In this document: piece by piece, positions 24,567-33,233 of the stretch
Position numbering within the stretch: position 1 is the first letter of the stretch
Layout: every line of letters begins with the position of its first letter
Translations under genes and position numbers: made by a program
The notes under the pieces: generated by a model
The model's database searches: none
What the model was told of the DNA's origin: nothing
Seen by the model: the letters and a program-made list of their open reading frames with translations, nothing else
DNA from: Kiritimatiellia bacterium
GTDB lineage: Bacteria > Verrucomicrobiota > Kiritimatiellia > CAIQIC01 > Lenti-01
NCBI GenBank assembly: GCA_028681135.1
Contig: JAQUJC010000015.1
Coordinates: forward strand, 1-51,291
Length of the DNA stretch: 51,291 nucleotides
Direction: 5' to 3'

Positions 24567-25621
24567 GACCGCCCCGGGTCGGCGGGCGGCGAGACCTCGT
24601 CCAGCGTGCTCAGTTCCAGCAGGCTGATAGCGGCCGCGGCCACCACCGGCCCCAGCACCAAGCCCACGAACCCGAACGCCGCTACGCCCCCAAGAATGCC
24701 GATGAACACCACCAACCCGTTCATGGACGTCTTGCCGCTGACCAGCATCGGCCGCAGCACGTTGTCCATTCCGCCCACCAGCAGGACGCCCAACACCAGC
24801 AGAGTTATGCCCTTGCCCCAGGCCCCCGCCGCCAACAGGCCGATCACCGCTGGCACCCAGACCAGGGCCGTTCCAAACAGCGGTAGCAGCGCACAGAACC
24901 CCATCACCGTCCCCCAGAAGACCGGCGCCGGCAGGCCCAGCACGGCGAACAGGATGCCGCCCGCCAGCCCTTGCGTCGCCGCCACTGTCAGCGTCGCCAT
25001 CGTCCCCGCGAAAATCAGCTCGCGGGTCCGGCTGATGAACTCGTCCTTCCATTTCGGCTCGAACGGCAGAATTTTCCGAATCCCCTCCGCCAGCCGCTGA
25101 CCGTCCCGCAGGAAAAAGTATAAGGCGAAGAGCGTAACAAACAACTTGAACAGAAACACCGACGACGCCTGCAGCACGGTGCCCGCCTGCCCCGCCACAA
25201 ACTTCGTCAGCTTCGGCGCCGCCTCCGCCAGCCGCTGCTGGATTTCTCCCGGGGCCGCCTGCGGCACATGCTCCTCGACCCACGACCACACCACCAGGAC
25301 CTTCTCGTTCTCGTGCAGCCGCGTCAGCGCCCCCTCCAGACCGGAAAACGCTGTGGTGATCTCTCCCGCCAGAGCCAGCACCAGCAGCACTGCCGGCACA
25401 ATCAGCACCAGTGCCACTGCCGCCGTCGACAGCAGCGCCGACCCGCCCGGACGAATCCGCGCCGCCAGCCGCCGGTGCAGCGGCTGCGCGCACAGCGCCA
25501 GGATTCCCGCCCAGAGCAGCGGCATCAGGAACGGCTTCACGATTTGATAGGCCAGGCAGCCCAGCAACAGCACCACCCCATAGAAAATCACGTATTGCAG
25601 ACGCTTGCTCTCGGGTTCCAT
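24563..25621 (-). CDS. AI-2E family (PerM-like) membrane transporter
   Basis: 352 residues with the usual AI-2E/PerM layout: paired N-terminal spans (YVIFYGVVLLLGCLAY, MPLLWAGILALCAQPLH), a soluble stretch with EEHVPQ, then five to six C-terminal spans including ALYFFLRDGQRL, FWGTVMGFCALLPLFGTALVWVPA and LVGGMDNVLRPMLVSGKTSMNGLVVFIGILGG, the family signature. Substrates differ widely in this family (AI-2 export, Na+/H+ exchange), so none is assigned. It is the first gene of a two-gene unit with the LssY_C protein. Confidence 0.9.
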   Translation of the reverse strand: MEPESKRLQYVIFYGVVLLLGCLAYQIVKPFLMPLLWAGILALCAQPLHRRLAARIRPGGSALLSTAAVALVLIVPAVLLVLALAGEITTAFSGLEGALTRLHENEKVLVVWSWVEEHVPQAAPGEIQQRLAEAAPKLTKFVAGQAGTVLQASSVFLFKLFVTLFALYFFLRDGQRLAEGIRKILPFEPKWKDEFISRTRELIFAGTMATLTVAATQGLAGGILFAVLGLPAPVFWGTVMGFCALLPLFGTALVWVPAVIGLLAAGAWGKGITLLVLGVLLVGGMDNVLRPMLVSGKTSMNGLVVFIGILGGVAAFGFVGLVLGPVVAAAAISLLELSTLDEVSPPADPGRS

Positions 25622-25722
25622 CTCGAATCCTCCTCGGACCTTTCTGCTCCCACTGTACGCAAAGAGGTCAGTCCGCTTTCGGTCAATCAGACTTATCTAT
25701 TATAGGACCCCTTTTCGGGATG

Positions 25723-25751
25723 AAAAATCCCCCGCCGGGGACCGGCGGGGG
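25723..25751 (-). terminator. Intrinsic terminator of the secreted repeat protein gene
   Basis: On the minus strand CCCCCGCCGG and CCGGCGGGGG form a 10-base-pair stem with a three-base loop, followed directly by ATTTTTC. It lies 19 bases after the stop of the 880-residue secreted protein. Confidence 0.9.
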
Positions 25752-25770
25752 GGGGTGTGGCACGGGCGAA

Positions 25771-28413
25771 TTAGTCTGGGATTTCGCCGATGCGGATAAT
25801 CATGCGGCCGGTGGCCGTAATGGTTACGACATTGCTCTCGACGGTGTAGTCGGCGGGACTCACGAGCGTCTGCCACTCCCAGTCGCCATCGACCAGCGCG
25901 CAATCCGCCCCCAGGACTGACCCAAGGGTGTAGCCGACGGGCATGGTGAATTGCAGGTTGCCGCCGACCAACACCAGGTCGCCGCCAAAGGGAGGGCCTT
26001 CGGTCGACTCATAGGGGCGAACGGTGTATTCCGCGGTGAGGCCGGTGGCCGCGTTGCTGGCCACAATGGTGGCATCGCCAGCGGTCAGGCTCATGACGGT
26101 GGCGTTGAAGCTCACCGTGGCCTCCGTGCCCACAAAGGTGACACTGGCAGGAACGGTCACCGCGGCTTCGTTGTCGCTCGTCAACACGATGTCGTTATCG
26201 ACGGCCCCCACCCGCGTCAACTCGAAGGGGTAATCGCCCAGGGCGGAGGGATTCCACGTGCCGCCGGTGAAGGTCAGACTCGTGCGCTCCGCGCCCGCGA
26301 TTTGCAGGTCGTTCATGAAAACGGCGAAGTTGACATTATCTGGAGCGAATTCGTTGGTCACATAGCCACCGCAATACATCGACACGCCATTGGCCGACTC
26401 AGGGTTGAGGATGTTGGTTGTGTAGGACAAGTTCGGGGTGCCGTCCACCGAACGCACCAGGCTCATTTGGATACCATCGGCTTGCTGCGTAATTTCCACC
26501 CCCACCACGGCGGCCGGTGAATAGTTGGTCGAAATCGTCTCGCCGTTCACCTTGAAGGTGTTGCCTGGAGAGACGTCGATCAGATTGGCAAACTGACCGG
26601 TGGAGCAGAAAATGTCCACGCCGCGCTGGCCGCCATCATAATTGTAGGTAAAGGTGAAGCTCAGGACATCGTCTTCCTGCAGCGCATCGAACTGCCGCTC
26701 ACCGTTGCACCAGCTTCCCGCGCCATCGCCCATGAACTGGAACGAATAGCCGTTGGTGGAGTTCAGGTCGCCGCCACCGCCAGCGGTGGAATCGCCCAGC
26801 GTGGCCAATGTGTTCCACAGGTTCCACGCTCCGAAGCCGAAGCCCTCGTTGGCGGTGTTGATGAAGGTTGCCGGCGTATAATTGCCCGCTTCATCATAGG
26901 CCAGGATATTCGGGACGTCCGTCACCGTCACGGCCAGTGTCGCGGGTTCGACATCGTCGTTGTCGGCCGAAAGCATCGTACCGCCTACGGCCAGCGCCGG
27001 AGCCTGGAACGTCACCACATCCACCTCAAACGGGAAGGTGACGGTTGTCGGCACGGTCATCACATTGGTGTCGGTGCTGGCCAAATTGACCGTATCGTTG
27101 ACCGGACCGAAGCGCGTAACGGTGTAGGTCTTGGTGTCGTCCACCCACGCCGTCGCGGGGCCGGTCAGTTCCAGCTTTGGTGTGGACACCGTCACATTGT
27201 ACTCGGCAGAAGCGCCGCTGCTCGCATTGCTGGCGGTGAGGGTTGTGGCACCCGTGGCCAGCACGGTGCCGACAAACGTGAGGGTTGGTTCACCGGTCAC
27301 GAAGGTCGCCGAGGCGGGAACAGTCATGACGCCGGTATCGGAACTGGTGAGCACGATCGAATCGCCCACGTCACCGGCGCGCGTCAGGGTATAGGTCTGG
27401 GGACCGGTGACATAAATTTGATAGTCGCCCTCGATAGCGAGGGATGGCGCGACTGGAGTAATCTCATAATCCGTCCAGGCACCCGTCGCAACGTTGCTGG
27501 CAATAATGGTTGCGGGGCCGTCCGTCAGACTGACGACCGTGACGTTGAAGGACACTGAATTAGACACGAAGGTCGCCGTCGCCGGAACGGTCACCGAATT
27601 CGTGTTGCTGCTCGACAGCACAATATCATCGCCCACGGCCCCCTCGCGAGTCAGCTCAAACGCGTAATCGCCAATCGCGATGGGATCCCACCTGCCCGTT
27701 GTGAATGAAAGGCTCAGCCGCGGCTCGCCAAAGATATACATGTCGTTCATGAAAATCGCGTAATTAACGTTCTCGCCCGGATCGCACGTGTAGCCACCGC
27801 AATACATCGACACGCCATTGGCCGGCTCGAGATTGAGGATGTTGGTTGTGTAGTTGAGGTTGATCGTGCCGTTGGTGGAGCGGGTCAACGTCAGCAGCAC
27901 GCCGTTGGTCAGTTGGGTGATGCCCACGTCCACCACGGCGCCGGGTGACCAGTTTGTCGAAATCGTCTCACCATTCACTTTAAAGGTATTGCCCCCGGTC
28001 ACATCGATCACGTTGGCAAACTGACCCGTCGAACAGAACAGGTCCACGCCGCGGCCGCCGCCATCGTAGTTGTAGGTGAAGGTAAAGCTCAGCACATCGT
28101 CCTGCTGCAACTCACCGTCGAAATTGCGCCGTGCGTTGCACCAGCCACCAGCCCCATCGCCCATGAACTGGAACGAATAGCCGTTGGTGGAGTTCAGGTC
28201 GCCGCCACCGCCAGCGGTGGAATCGCCCAGGGCGGCGGGTTCGCCCCACAAATCCCAGGCACCAAACCCTGTGCCCAGATTGGACTGATTCGTGAACGTC
28301 GCCGGCGTGTAATTGCCCGCTTCGTCATAGGCCAGCACTTCCGGCGCCGCCAGCGCCGCTCCTGTCATCAACCCCACGGTGACAAGTACTCCCAGCATCT
28401 TTAACGTTTTCAT
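25771..28413 (-). CDS. Large secreted protein with duplicated module and Ig-like repeats
   Basis: 880 residues. A clear signal peptide (MKTLKMLGVLVTVGLMTGAALA, cleavage near 22) precedes a ~205-residue module at about 26-230 that recurs at about 503-710. Both copies share ILAYDEAGNYTPATF, FGAW, LGDSTAGGGGDLNSTNGYSF, DDVLSFTFTYNYDGG and GVSMYCGGY. Between and after them are about four 80-90-residue β-rich units with the theme G-D-x-I-V-L-x-S-x-N-x-x-x-x-V-T-V-P-A, like bacterial Ig/Calx-β-type domains. No cysteine-rich, PEP-CTERM or autotransporter end is seen; the protein ends IIRIGEIPD. Surface or extracellular binding is an inference. It is a single-gene unit with its own terminator. Confidence 0.8.
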   Translation of the reverse strand: MKTLKMLGVLVTVGLMTGAALAAPEVLAYDEAGNYTPATFTNQSNLGTGFGAWDLWGEPAALGDSTAGGGGDLNSTNGYSFQFMGDGAGGWCNARRNFDGELQQDDVLSFTFTYNYDGGGRGVDLFCSTGQFANVIDVTGGNTFKVNGETISTNWSPGAVVDVGITQLTNGVLLTLTRSTNGTINLNYTTNILNLEPANGVSMYCGGYTCDPGENVNYAIFMNDMYIFGEPRLSLSFTTGRWDPIAIGDYAFELTREGAVGDDIVLSSSNTNSVTVPATATFVSNSVSFNVTVVSLTDGPATIIASNVATGAWTDYEITPVAPSLAIEGDYQIYVTGPQTYTLTRAGDVGDSIVLTSSDTGVMTVPASATFVTGEPTLTFVGTVLATGATTLTASNASSGASAEYNVTVSTPKLELTGPATAWVDDTKTYTVTRFGPVNDTVNLASTDTNVMTVPTTVTFPFEVDVVTFQAPALAVGGTMLSADNDDVEPATLAVTVTDVPNILAYDEAGNYTPATFINTANEGFGFGAWNLWNTLATLGDSTAGGGGDLNSTNGYSFQFMGDGAGSWCNGERQFDALQEDDVLSFTFTYNYDGGQRGVDIFCSTGQFANLIDVSPGNTFKVNGETISTNYSPAAVVGVEITQQADGIQMSLVRSVDGTPNLSYTTNILNPESANGVSMYCGGYVTNEFAPDNVNFAVFMNDLQIAGAERTSLTFTGGTWNPSALGDYPFELTRVGAVDNDIVLTSDNEAAVTVPASVTFVGTEATVSFNATVMSLTAGDATIVASNAATGLTAEYTVRPYESTEGPPFGGDLVLVGGNLQFTMPVGYTLGSVLGADCALVDGDWEWQTLVSPADYTVESNVVTITATGRMIIRIGEIPD

Positions 28414-28540
28414 GATGTCTCCTTCTGGTTTTGGCCTATCGGCTCAATCAAACTAGAGCACTTTCGCATATTTGCCGCGCCGAGGCAATCCCAATAAAAC
28501 ATTTTACCGCGCCAGAAGGCCCCCCCCGCGTTCCGGGCAG

Positions 28541-28569
28541 CAAAAACGGCATCCGTGATCGGATGCCGT
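28541..28569 (-). terminator. Intrinsic terminator of the ribosomal protein operon
   Basis: On the minus strand ACGGCATCCG and CGGATGCCGT pair perfectly over ten bases with a four-base loop, followed by TTTTTG. It lies 23 bases after the rplQ stop and probably ends the whole fusA-to-rplQ unit. Confidence 0.93.
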
Positions 28570-28592
28570 GCAGGCCAACAAAATGGGCCATT

Positions 28593-29144
28593 TCAGGCCT
28601 TTTCGTCGCTTTTTTTAGCCTTTTTATCGGCTTTTTCAGCCTTTTTGGCCTCTTTTTCGGCTTTTTTAGCCTCTTTTTCCGATTTTTCGGCTTTTTTGGG
28701 CTTTTTTTCGGTTTTGGCTGGTTTGGGAGCTTTCTTCGCCTTGGGCGTGGCTTCCTCGGTTTCATTTTTGGCCTTTTTGGCCTTGGGGACAAAATCGACC
28801 CATTCGAGGATAGCCATTTCGCTGCTATCGCTCATGCGTTTACCGAGTTTGACGATACGCGTATAGCCCCCGGCGCGCTCACTCATGGCAAGGGCCACGG
28901 CATCGAACAACTCGGCCACAGCCTTGGGTTGTTTGAGTCGGGACAGGACGTGTCGTCGGGCGGCGACGGATTGCTTTTTACCGAAAGTGACCATTTTATC
29001 GGCCATCGGCTTGGCGGCGCGCGCCTTGGGCAGCGTGGTTGTGATGCGCTTGGCGAGAATGAGGTTGCTGACCAGACTGGCCAGCAGGGCCTCGCGCTGG
29101 GCCGAATTACGGCCGAGTTTGACAGTTTTTTTGCGATGACGCAT
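28593..29144 (-). CDS. rplQ: 50S ribosomal protein L17 with Lys-rich C-terminal tail
   Basis: The first ~120 residues are a normal bL17 (MRHRKKTVKLGRNSAQREALL, ITTTLPKARAAKPMADKMVT, GGYTRIVKLGKRMSD). The 63 residues after about 120 are almost only Lys, Ala, Glu and Pro, with repeated KKAEK and EAKKAEK words. This tail roughly makes up the last third and resembles histone-H1-like disordered tails. Last gene of the ribosomal cluster, 12 bases after rpoA. Confidence 0.96.
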   Translation of the reverse strand: MRHRKKTVKLGRNSAQREALLASLVSNLILAKRITTTLPKARAAKPMADKMVTFGKKQSVAARRHVLSRLKQPKAVAELFDAVALAMSERAGGYTRIVKLGKRMSDSSEMAILEWVDFVPKAKKAKNETEEATPKAKKAPKPAKTEKKPKKAEKSEKEAKKAEKEAKKAEKADKKAKKSDEKA

Positions 29145-29156
29145 GGCGGGCTCCTC

Positions 29157-30161
29157 TTACTCTTCGGGCGTGGACATCTGCAGCAGTTCGGCGTCGAAGG
29201 TCATGCCCAGCGACAGCCCTAGCTCAGCTAGCTTCTGCTTGATTTCGTTGAGAGATTTTTTGCCAAAGTTGCGATACTTGAGCATCTCGGCTTCGGATTT
29301 CTGCGTCAGTTCGCCCACGGTCGTGATGTTGGCGTTATTGAGGCAGTTGGCGGCGCGCACGCTGAGTTCGATTTCGTTGACGCTGATGGCGAGTTTCTTG
29401 GCCAGTTCCTCACGCGCAGGGTCTACCGCGTCTTCGCTCTCCTGGAATTCGACGATATCCTTATCATAATTGACAAAGACATCGAGGTGGTGGCGCAGAA
29501 TGGCCGCGGACAGGGTCAGGGCCTCATCGGGATTGATGCGGCCATCCGTCCAGATGTCGAGGATGAGCTTGTCATAGTCGGTCTGACGCCCGACGCGGGT
29601 ATTATCCACGGAATACTTGACCCGGCGCACGGGGGAGAAGAGCGAATCAATGGGGATGAGACCAATTTCCTGATCCGGCTGCTTATTCCAATCGGCCGGC
29701 CAGTATCCGCGGCCAATCTTGACCTCGACCTCGGCATCGAACACCCCATCGGTATCGAGTGTGCAGATGTGCTGCTCGGGGTTGAGCACCTCGACGGCGA
29801 CATCGGTTTGGATATCAGCGGCGGTAACGTCCCCGGGTCCCTTGACCTTAATCCGCAGCATTTTGGGCTGACGGCTGAAGAGCCGGAACAGGACCGACTT
29901 AAGGTTCAGCACGATATCGGTCACGTCCTCGACGCAACCCTTGAGATGGCAGAACTCGTGTTCGGCACCCTGAATGCGAACCGACGAGATGGCGGCTCCC
30001 TCGAGCGAAGACAGCAAGACGCGGCGCAACGAGTTACCGATGGTGCGGCCATAGCCAGCCTCAAACGGTTCGGCTGTGAACCGGGCATAGGTAGCGGTGG
30101 CGGTATCGTCGTCTTTGACGACAAACTTGGGCATTTCAAACCGGCTAAGGCGGTCGTTCAT
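29157..30161 (-). CDS. rpoA: RNA polymerase subunit alpha
   Basis: 334 residues, a normal length. The N-terminal dimerisation domain shows ATYARFTAEPFEAGYGRTIGNSLRRVLLSSLEGAAI and EHEFCHLKGCVEDVTDIVLNLK. The C-terminal domain, which binds UP elements and activators, shows IELSVRAANCLNNANITTVGELT and LKYRNFGKKSLNEIKQKL. It lies between rpsD and rplQ as in the alpha operon of most bacteria. Confidence 0.98.
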   Translation of the reverse strand: MNDRLSRFEMPKFVVKDDDTATATYARFTAEPFEAGYGRTIGNSLRRVLLSSLEGAAISSVRIQGAEHEFCHLKGCVEDVTDIVLNLKSVLFRLFSRQPKMLRIKVKGPGDVTAADIQTDVAVEVLNPEQHICTLDTDGVFDAEVEVKIGRGYWPADWNKQPDQEIGLIPIDSLFSPVRRVKYSVDNTRVGRQTDYDKLILDIWTDGRINPDEALTLSAAILRHHLDVFVNYDKDIVEFQESEDAVDPAREELAKKLAISVNEIELSVRAANCLNNANITTVGELTQKSEAEMLKYRNFGKKSLNEIKQKLAELGLSLGMTFDAELLQMSTPEE

Positions 30162-30222
30162 AGGTCTTATCCTTCCAGCCCCGGGCGTTAGCCGGAGCGT
30201 ATGGCGGTTTTGGTTACTTCGA

Positions 30223-30849
30223 TTACTTCGAATACAGTTCGACGATCAGTTGCTCGTCCACCACCGGGGCGATTTCTTCGCGGGTGGGCACGTGATCCAC
30301 GACGGCCTTGAAGTCGGCCTTATCGACCGTCAGCCACGGCGGGAATCCTCGACTCTCGGCGGCATCCAGGTGGTCCTTGGCGTAGTCGCGGCTGCGTTTG
30401 GCATCTCGCGCCTGAATAACTTCGCCGGGCTTGACCTTATAGGAGGGGATATCGACCTTGATGCCATCGACGCGCACATGGCCGTGGCGCACGTACTGGC
30501 GCGCGGCGCGGCGCGACGGAGCCAGACCCATGCGATAGACGATGTTGTCCAGGCGCAATTCCAAGGCTTGCAGCAAAATTTCGCCGGTGACCCCCCGCGC
30601 CCGCAGGGCACGATGGAAGAACAGCCGGAACTGGCCTTCGCGCATCCCGTACATATTGCGCAGCCGCTGCTTCTCCTGCAACTGAATGCCGTAATCCTTC
30701 AAGCGGGGACGGCGGCGGGTGGCCGGTCCCGGAGGCCCATGGCCCTGCTCGACGGGGCACTTGGCCATGTAACAACGGTCGCCCTTCAAAAAGAGCTTCA
30801 TTCCCACCCGGCGGCAACGCTTGCAGGCCGGTCCAATATATCTGCCCAT
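30223..30849 (-). CDS. rpsD: 30S ribosomal protein S4, zinc-binding type
   Basis: 208 residues. The N-terminus MGRYIGPACKRCRRVG plus DRCYMAKC gives four cysteines (9, 12, 26, 31) of the zinc-containing S4 form. KDYGIQLQEKQRLRNMYGM and the S4 RNA-binding domain LDNIVYRMGLAPSRRAARQYVRHGHVRVDG are intact. S4 nucleates 16S assembly and often represses its own operon. 27 bases follow the rpsK stop. Confidence 0.97.
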   Translation of the reverse strand: MGRYIGPACKRCRRVGMKLFLKGDRCYMAKCPVEQGHGPPGPATRRRPRLKDYGIQLQEKQRLRNMYGMREGQFRLFFHRALRARGVTGEILLQALELRLDNIVYRMGLAPSRRAARQYVRHGHVRVDGIKVDIPSYKVKPGEVIQARDAKRSRDYAKDHLDAAESRGFPPWLTVDKADFKAVVDHVPTREEIAPVVDEQLIVELYSK

Positions 30850-30876
30850 GGTCGGTTCCTCTCTCTTAAATCAATG

Positions 30877-31698
30877 TTAGACGCGGCGGCGCTTACGTGC
30901 GCGGCAGCCGTTGTGAGCGATCGGGGTGATATCCGTAATGCCCGTAATGGCCAAGCCTGCGGCTTGGACGGCACGGATGGCGGACTCGCGGCCCGACCCC
31001 GGACCCTGCACCCGGATTTCTACTTCGTTGAGACCATGTCCCAGGGCGACCTTGCAGGCTTCCTGGGCAACAATGGTGCCGGCATAGGCCGTGCTTTTGC
31101 GCGAGCCCTTGAAGCCGCACCGGCCCCCATTGCTCCACGAAATAACATTGCCGCGCGGATCGCTGACGCTGACCGTCGTGTTGTTAAAGGACGCCAAAAT
31201 GTGAACCACCCCCACCGGGATGTTCTTGGAGCCCTTGATCCGACGGCGCACAATCTTGGGCTCGCCTTCGGCTGCGTCAGGGGCTGCGGGCTTCTCCGCT
31301 TTTTCCGCGGCGGGTTTAGCGGCGTCAGGGGCCGTGGCCGCTTTGTCGGCGGCGGGCTTAGCCGCATCAGCGGCGGGCTTAGCGGCATCGGCGGCAGGCT
31401 TAGCCGTATCGGCGGCCGCGGGCGTGGCTTCTTTTTTGTCCGGAGACGGTGTCGCCGCCTTTTCCGGAGCCGACGTGGCTGCTTTTTCGGCAGCGGGTTT
31501 CTCGGCTTTTTTCGCAGCGGGTTTGGCCTCTTTTTCCGCGACGGGCTTGGCCTCTTTTTTCACAGCGGGTTTTTCTGTTTTTTCGGCGGCGGGTTTGGCC
31601 GCATCGGCCGCAGCGGCGGGCGCGGTCTTCGGCGTATCGGCCGCACCGTCGGTTGGCTCGATCTGCGGCGTCACTTCATCTTTGCTGTTATCTGCCAT
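30877..31698 (-). CDS. rpsK: 30S ribosomal protein S11 with long low-complexity N-terminal tail
   Basis: 273 residues, twice the usual ~129. The uS11 core begins near residue 148 (RIKGSKNIPVGVVHILASFNN) and runs to IAHNGCRARKRRRV, fully conserved. The first ~147 residues are Ala, Lys, Pro, Glu and Asp only, with repeated AAKPAAD, AEKAEKPA and AKPAAEK words. The same frame runs without interruption from an ATG at 31698, 11 bases after rpsM, and no alternative start with a good RBS is evident near residue 148. The tail is therefore probably translated. Its role is unknown; RNA contact or proteolytic removal are possible. Confidence 0.93.
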   Translation of the reverse strand: MADNSKDEVTPQIEPTDGAADTPKTAPAAAADAAKPAAEKTEKPAVKKEAKPVAEKEAKPAAKKAEKPAAEKAATSAPEKAATPSPDKKEATPAAADTAKPAADAAKPAADAAKPAADKAATAPDAAKPAAEKAEKPAAPDAAEGEPKIVRRRIKGSKNIPVGVVHILASFNNTTVSVSDPRGNVISWSNGGRCGFKGSRKSTAYAGTIVAQEACKVALGHGLNEVEIRVQGPGSGRESAIRAVQAAGLAITGITDITPIAHNGCRARKRRRV

Positions 31699-31709
31699 GG
31701 TCGTTCCTT

Positions 31710-32111
31710 TTACTTGCCAGCCTTAGCGACTGAGCGGGCTTCCTTGCCACGGACGGCGCCCACCGTTTTGCGCGGCCCCTTGCGGGTACGGGCATTGGTG
31801 CTGGTGCGCTGACCACGAACAGGCAATCCCCGGCGATGACGAATGCCCCGGTAGCAGTTGACGGCAATCAGACGGCGAATGTTGCCGCTGACTTCGCGGC
31901 GCAAATCACCTTCGACCCGATAGTCTTCCTGCAAAATTTTTGCCAATGCGACAATTTGCTCACTGGTGAGATCGTCCGCTTTGGTCGCCGGATCAATTTT
32001 CAGTTTTGCCACCACTTCTTTGGCACGAGTCGGTCCCACGCCATACATATACTGCAGCGCATACTCGACACGCTTTTTACCGGGAATATCAACGCCTATT
32101 ACTCTGGGCAT
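31710..32111 (-). CDS. rpsM: 30S ribosomal protein S13
   Basis: 133 residues from the ATG at 32111 (MPRVIGVDIPGKKRVEYALQYMYGVG). The helix-two-turn-helix and the C-terminal tail RRGLPVRGQRTSTNARTRKG, which reaches the P-site tRNA, are intact. The ORF-track start adds 28 unrelated residues antisense to nothing useful and was trimmed. rpmJ ends 16 bases upstream. Confidence 0.97.
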   Translation of the reverse strand: MPRVIGVDIPGKKRVEYALQYMYGVGPTRAKEVVAKLKIDPATKADDLTSEQIVALAKILQEDYRVEGDLRREVSGNIRRLIAVNCYRGIRHRRGLPVRGQRTSTNARTRKGPRKTVGAVRGKEARSVAKAGK

Positions 32112-32127
32112 GGTTTTTCTTCTCCTC

Positions 32128-32241
32128 TTAACCTTGGCGCTGCTTATGGCGCAAATTTGTGCAGATGACCCGCACCACTCCTTTGCGCCGCACAATCTTG
32201 CAGCGGTCGCAAATTCTCTTTACTGATGTTCGTACCTTCAT
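32128..32241 (-). CDS. rpmJ: 50S ribosomal protein L36, zinc-binding type
   Basis: 37 residues, [20 protein letters not shown] to the end, with the zinc ligands Cys11, Cys14, Cys27 and His32. This is the canonical bL36 size. The longer ORF-track frame is trimmed to the family start at 32241. Confidence 0.97.
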   Translation of the reverse strand: MKVRTSVKRICDRCKIVRRKGVVRVICTNLRHKQRQG

Positions 32242-32251
32242 GTCTCTCGCC

Positions 32252-32476
32252 TCACTCTTCGCTACACTCCAGCATTTCGCCGCGGGACATGTCAAACGGC
32301 GACATCGCCACGCGAATGCGCGTACCCGGTTCACACGGTTTTGCTAACGCGGATGCTTTCTCCCGCGGAACAAAAGCCGTAAATTCATGTCCGTTGCCCA
32401 GTCGGGCACGGGAAACGCGTGTGTCTATCACAGCCACGACCTCCGCGTCCAGCAGAATTATTTCACTTCCGCGCAC
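32252..32476 (-). CDS. infA: Translation initiation factor IF-1, divergent
   Basis: 74 residues with the S1/OB fold pattern of IF-1: [43 protein letters not shown]. It lacks the usual MAKEE start and the GKMRKN/IRI stretch reads [11 protein letters not shown], so it is clearly diverged. IF-1 blocks the ribosomal A site during initiation. The GTG start at 32476 has GGAGG seven bases upstream and lies inside the end of map, giving a 19-base overlap. Position between map and rpmJ supports the call. Confidence 0.88.
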   Translation of the reverse strand: MRGSEIILLDAEVVAVIDTRVSRARLGNGHEFTAFVPREKASALAKPCEPGTRIRVAMSPFDMSRGEMLECSEE

Positions 32477-33216
32477 GTGAGAACCTCCGCTGGCCCGTCA
32501 TCCACGATCAGGACGGTGTGTTCCACGTGAGCAGAGCGCTTACGATCCCGGGTGCGCACAGTCCAGTCATTGGCCATTGTTTCAACCTGGAACGTCCCCT
32601 GGTTGATCATCGGCTCAATGGCCAACGTCATGCCCGCCTTCAAGATCGGGCCCTTACCGGGGCGTCCAAAATTGGGCACTTGGGGCTCTTCATGCAACTG
32701 GCGCCCAACGCCGTGCCCGCAGAAATCGCGGACGACCGTATACCCGGCCGCCTCGGCCACGGTCTGGACGGCATGGCCGATATCGCTCAGGCGGTTGCCC
32801 GCCCGGGCCACGTCGATAGCCGCCGCCAAGCTGGCCTCCGCCACCTGGCACAAGCGCTCGCTTTCGGCATCCACCGTCCCGACGCGCACCGTGACCGCAT
32901 TGTCGCCAATGAACTCTTCGGCCGCAACGCCCACATCCAGGCTGACCAAGTCACCCTCATTGATGACCTTCATGCCGGGAATGCCATGAACCACCTCGTC
33001 ATTCAGCGAGATACACGCCTGCCCGGGAAATCCTCCATATCCAAAGAACGCACTCACGAGGCCACGCTGCTTGAGCCAGTCCCGTGCAAAATCATCAAGC
33101 TCGCCGGTCGTCAGTCCCGGGCATACTCGGGCAGCCATGGCCGCTAATAATTCCGCAGATAAGCGACAAGCCACGCGCATGTGCTGCAAATCGTCTGCCG
33201 TCTTAATCGGAATCAT
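32458..33216 (-). CDS. map: Methionine aminopeptidase, type I
   Basis: About 252 residues. It removes the initiator methionine from nascent proteins. Metal ligands sit in SLDVGV (Asp), GDNAVTVRVG (Asp), GHGVGRQLHEEP (His), LAIEPM (Glu) and VEHTVLI (Glu); substrate His is in EVVHGIPG. No N-terminal zinc finger or SecA-like extension is present. ATG at 33216 preferred; a GTG at 33231 would add five residues. It follows adk after 17 bases. Confidence 0.96.
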   Translation of the reverse strand: MIPIKTADDLQHMRVACRLSAELLAAMAARVCPGLTTGELDDFARDWLKQRGLVSAFFGYGGFPGQACISLNDEVVHGIPGMKVINEGDLVSLDVGVAAEEFIGDNAVTVRVGTVDAESERLCQVAEASLAAAIDVARAGNRLSDIGHAVQTVAEAAGYTVVRDFCGHGVGRQLHEEPQVPNFGRPGKGPILKAGMTLAIEPMINQGTFQVETMANDWTVRTRDRKRSAHVEHTVLIVDDGPAEVLTCAEVK

Positions 33217-33233
33217 CAGCCGCCGCCCCACCC

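Noticed and set aside
23724-25493. Single 589-codon reverse ORF as one protein
   Set aside because: Its first half is an out-of-frame reading of the AI-2E permease; the real LssY_C protein starts at 24566.
30097-31812. Forward ORF of 571 codons with Gly/Phe-rich repeats
   Set aside because: Complement of rpsD and the repetitive rpsK tail; the Gly/Arg/Phe richness is the mirror of Ala/Lys/Pro codons.
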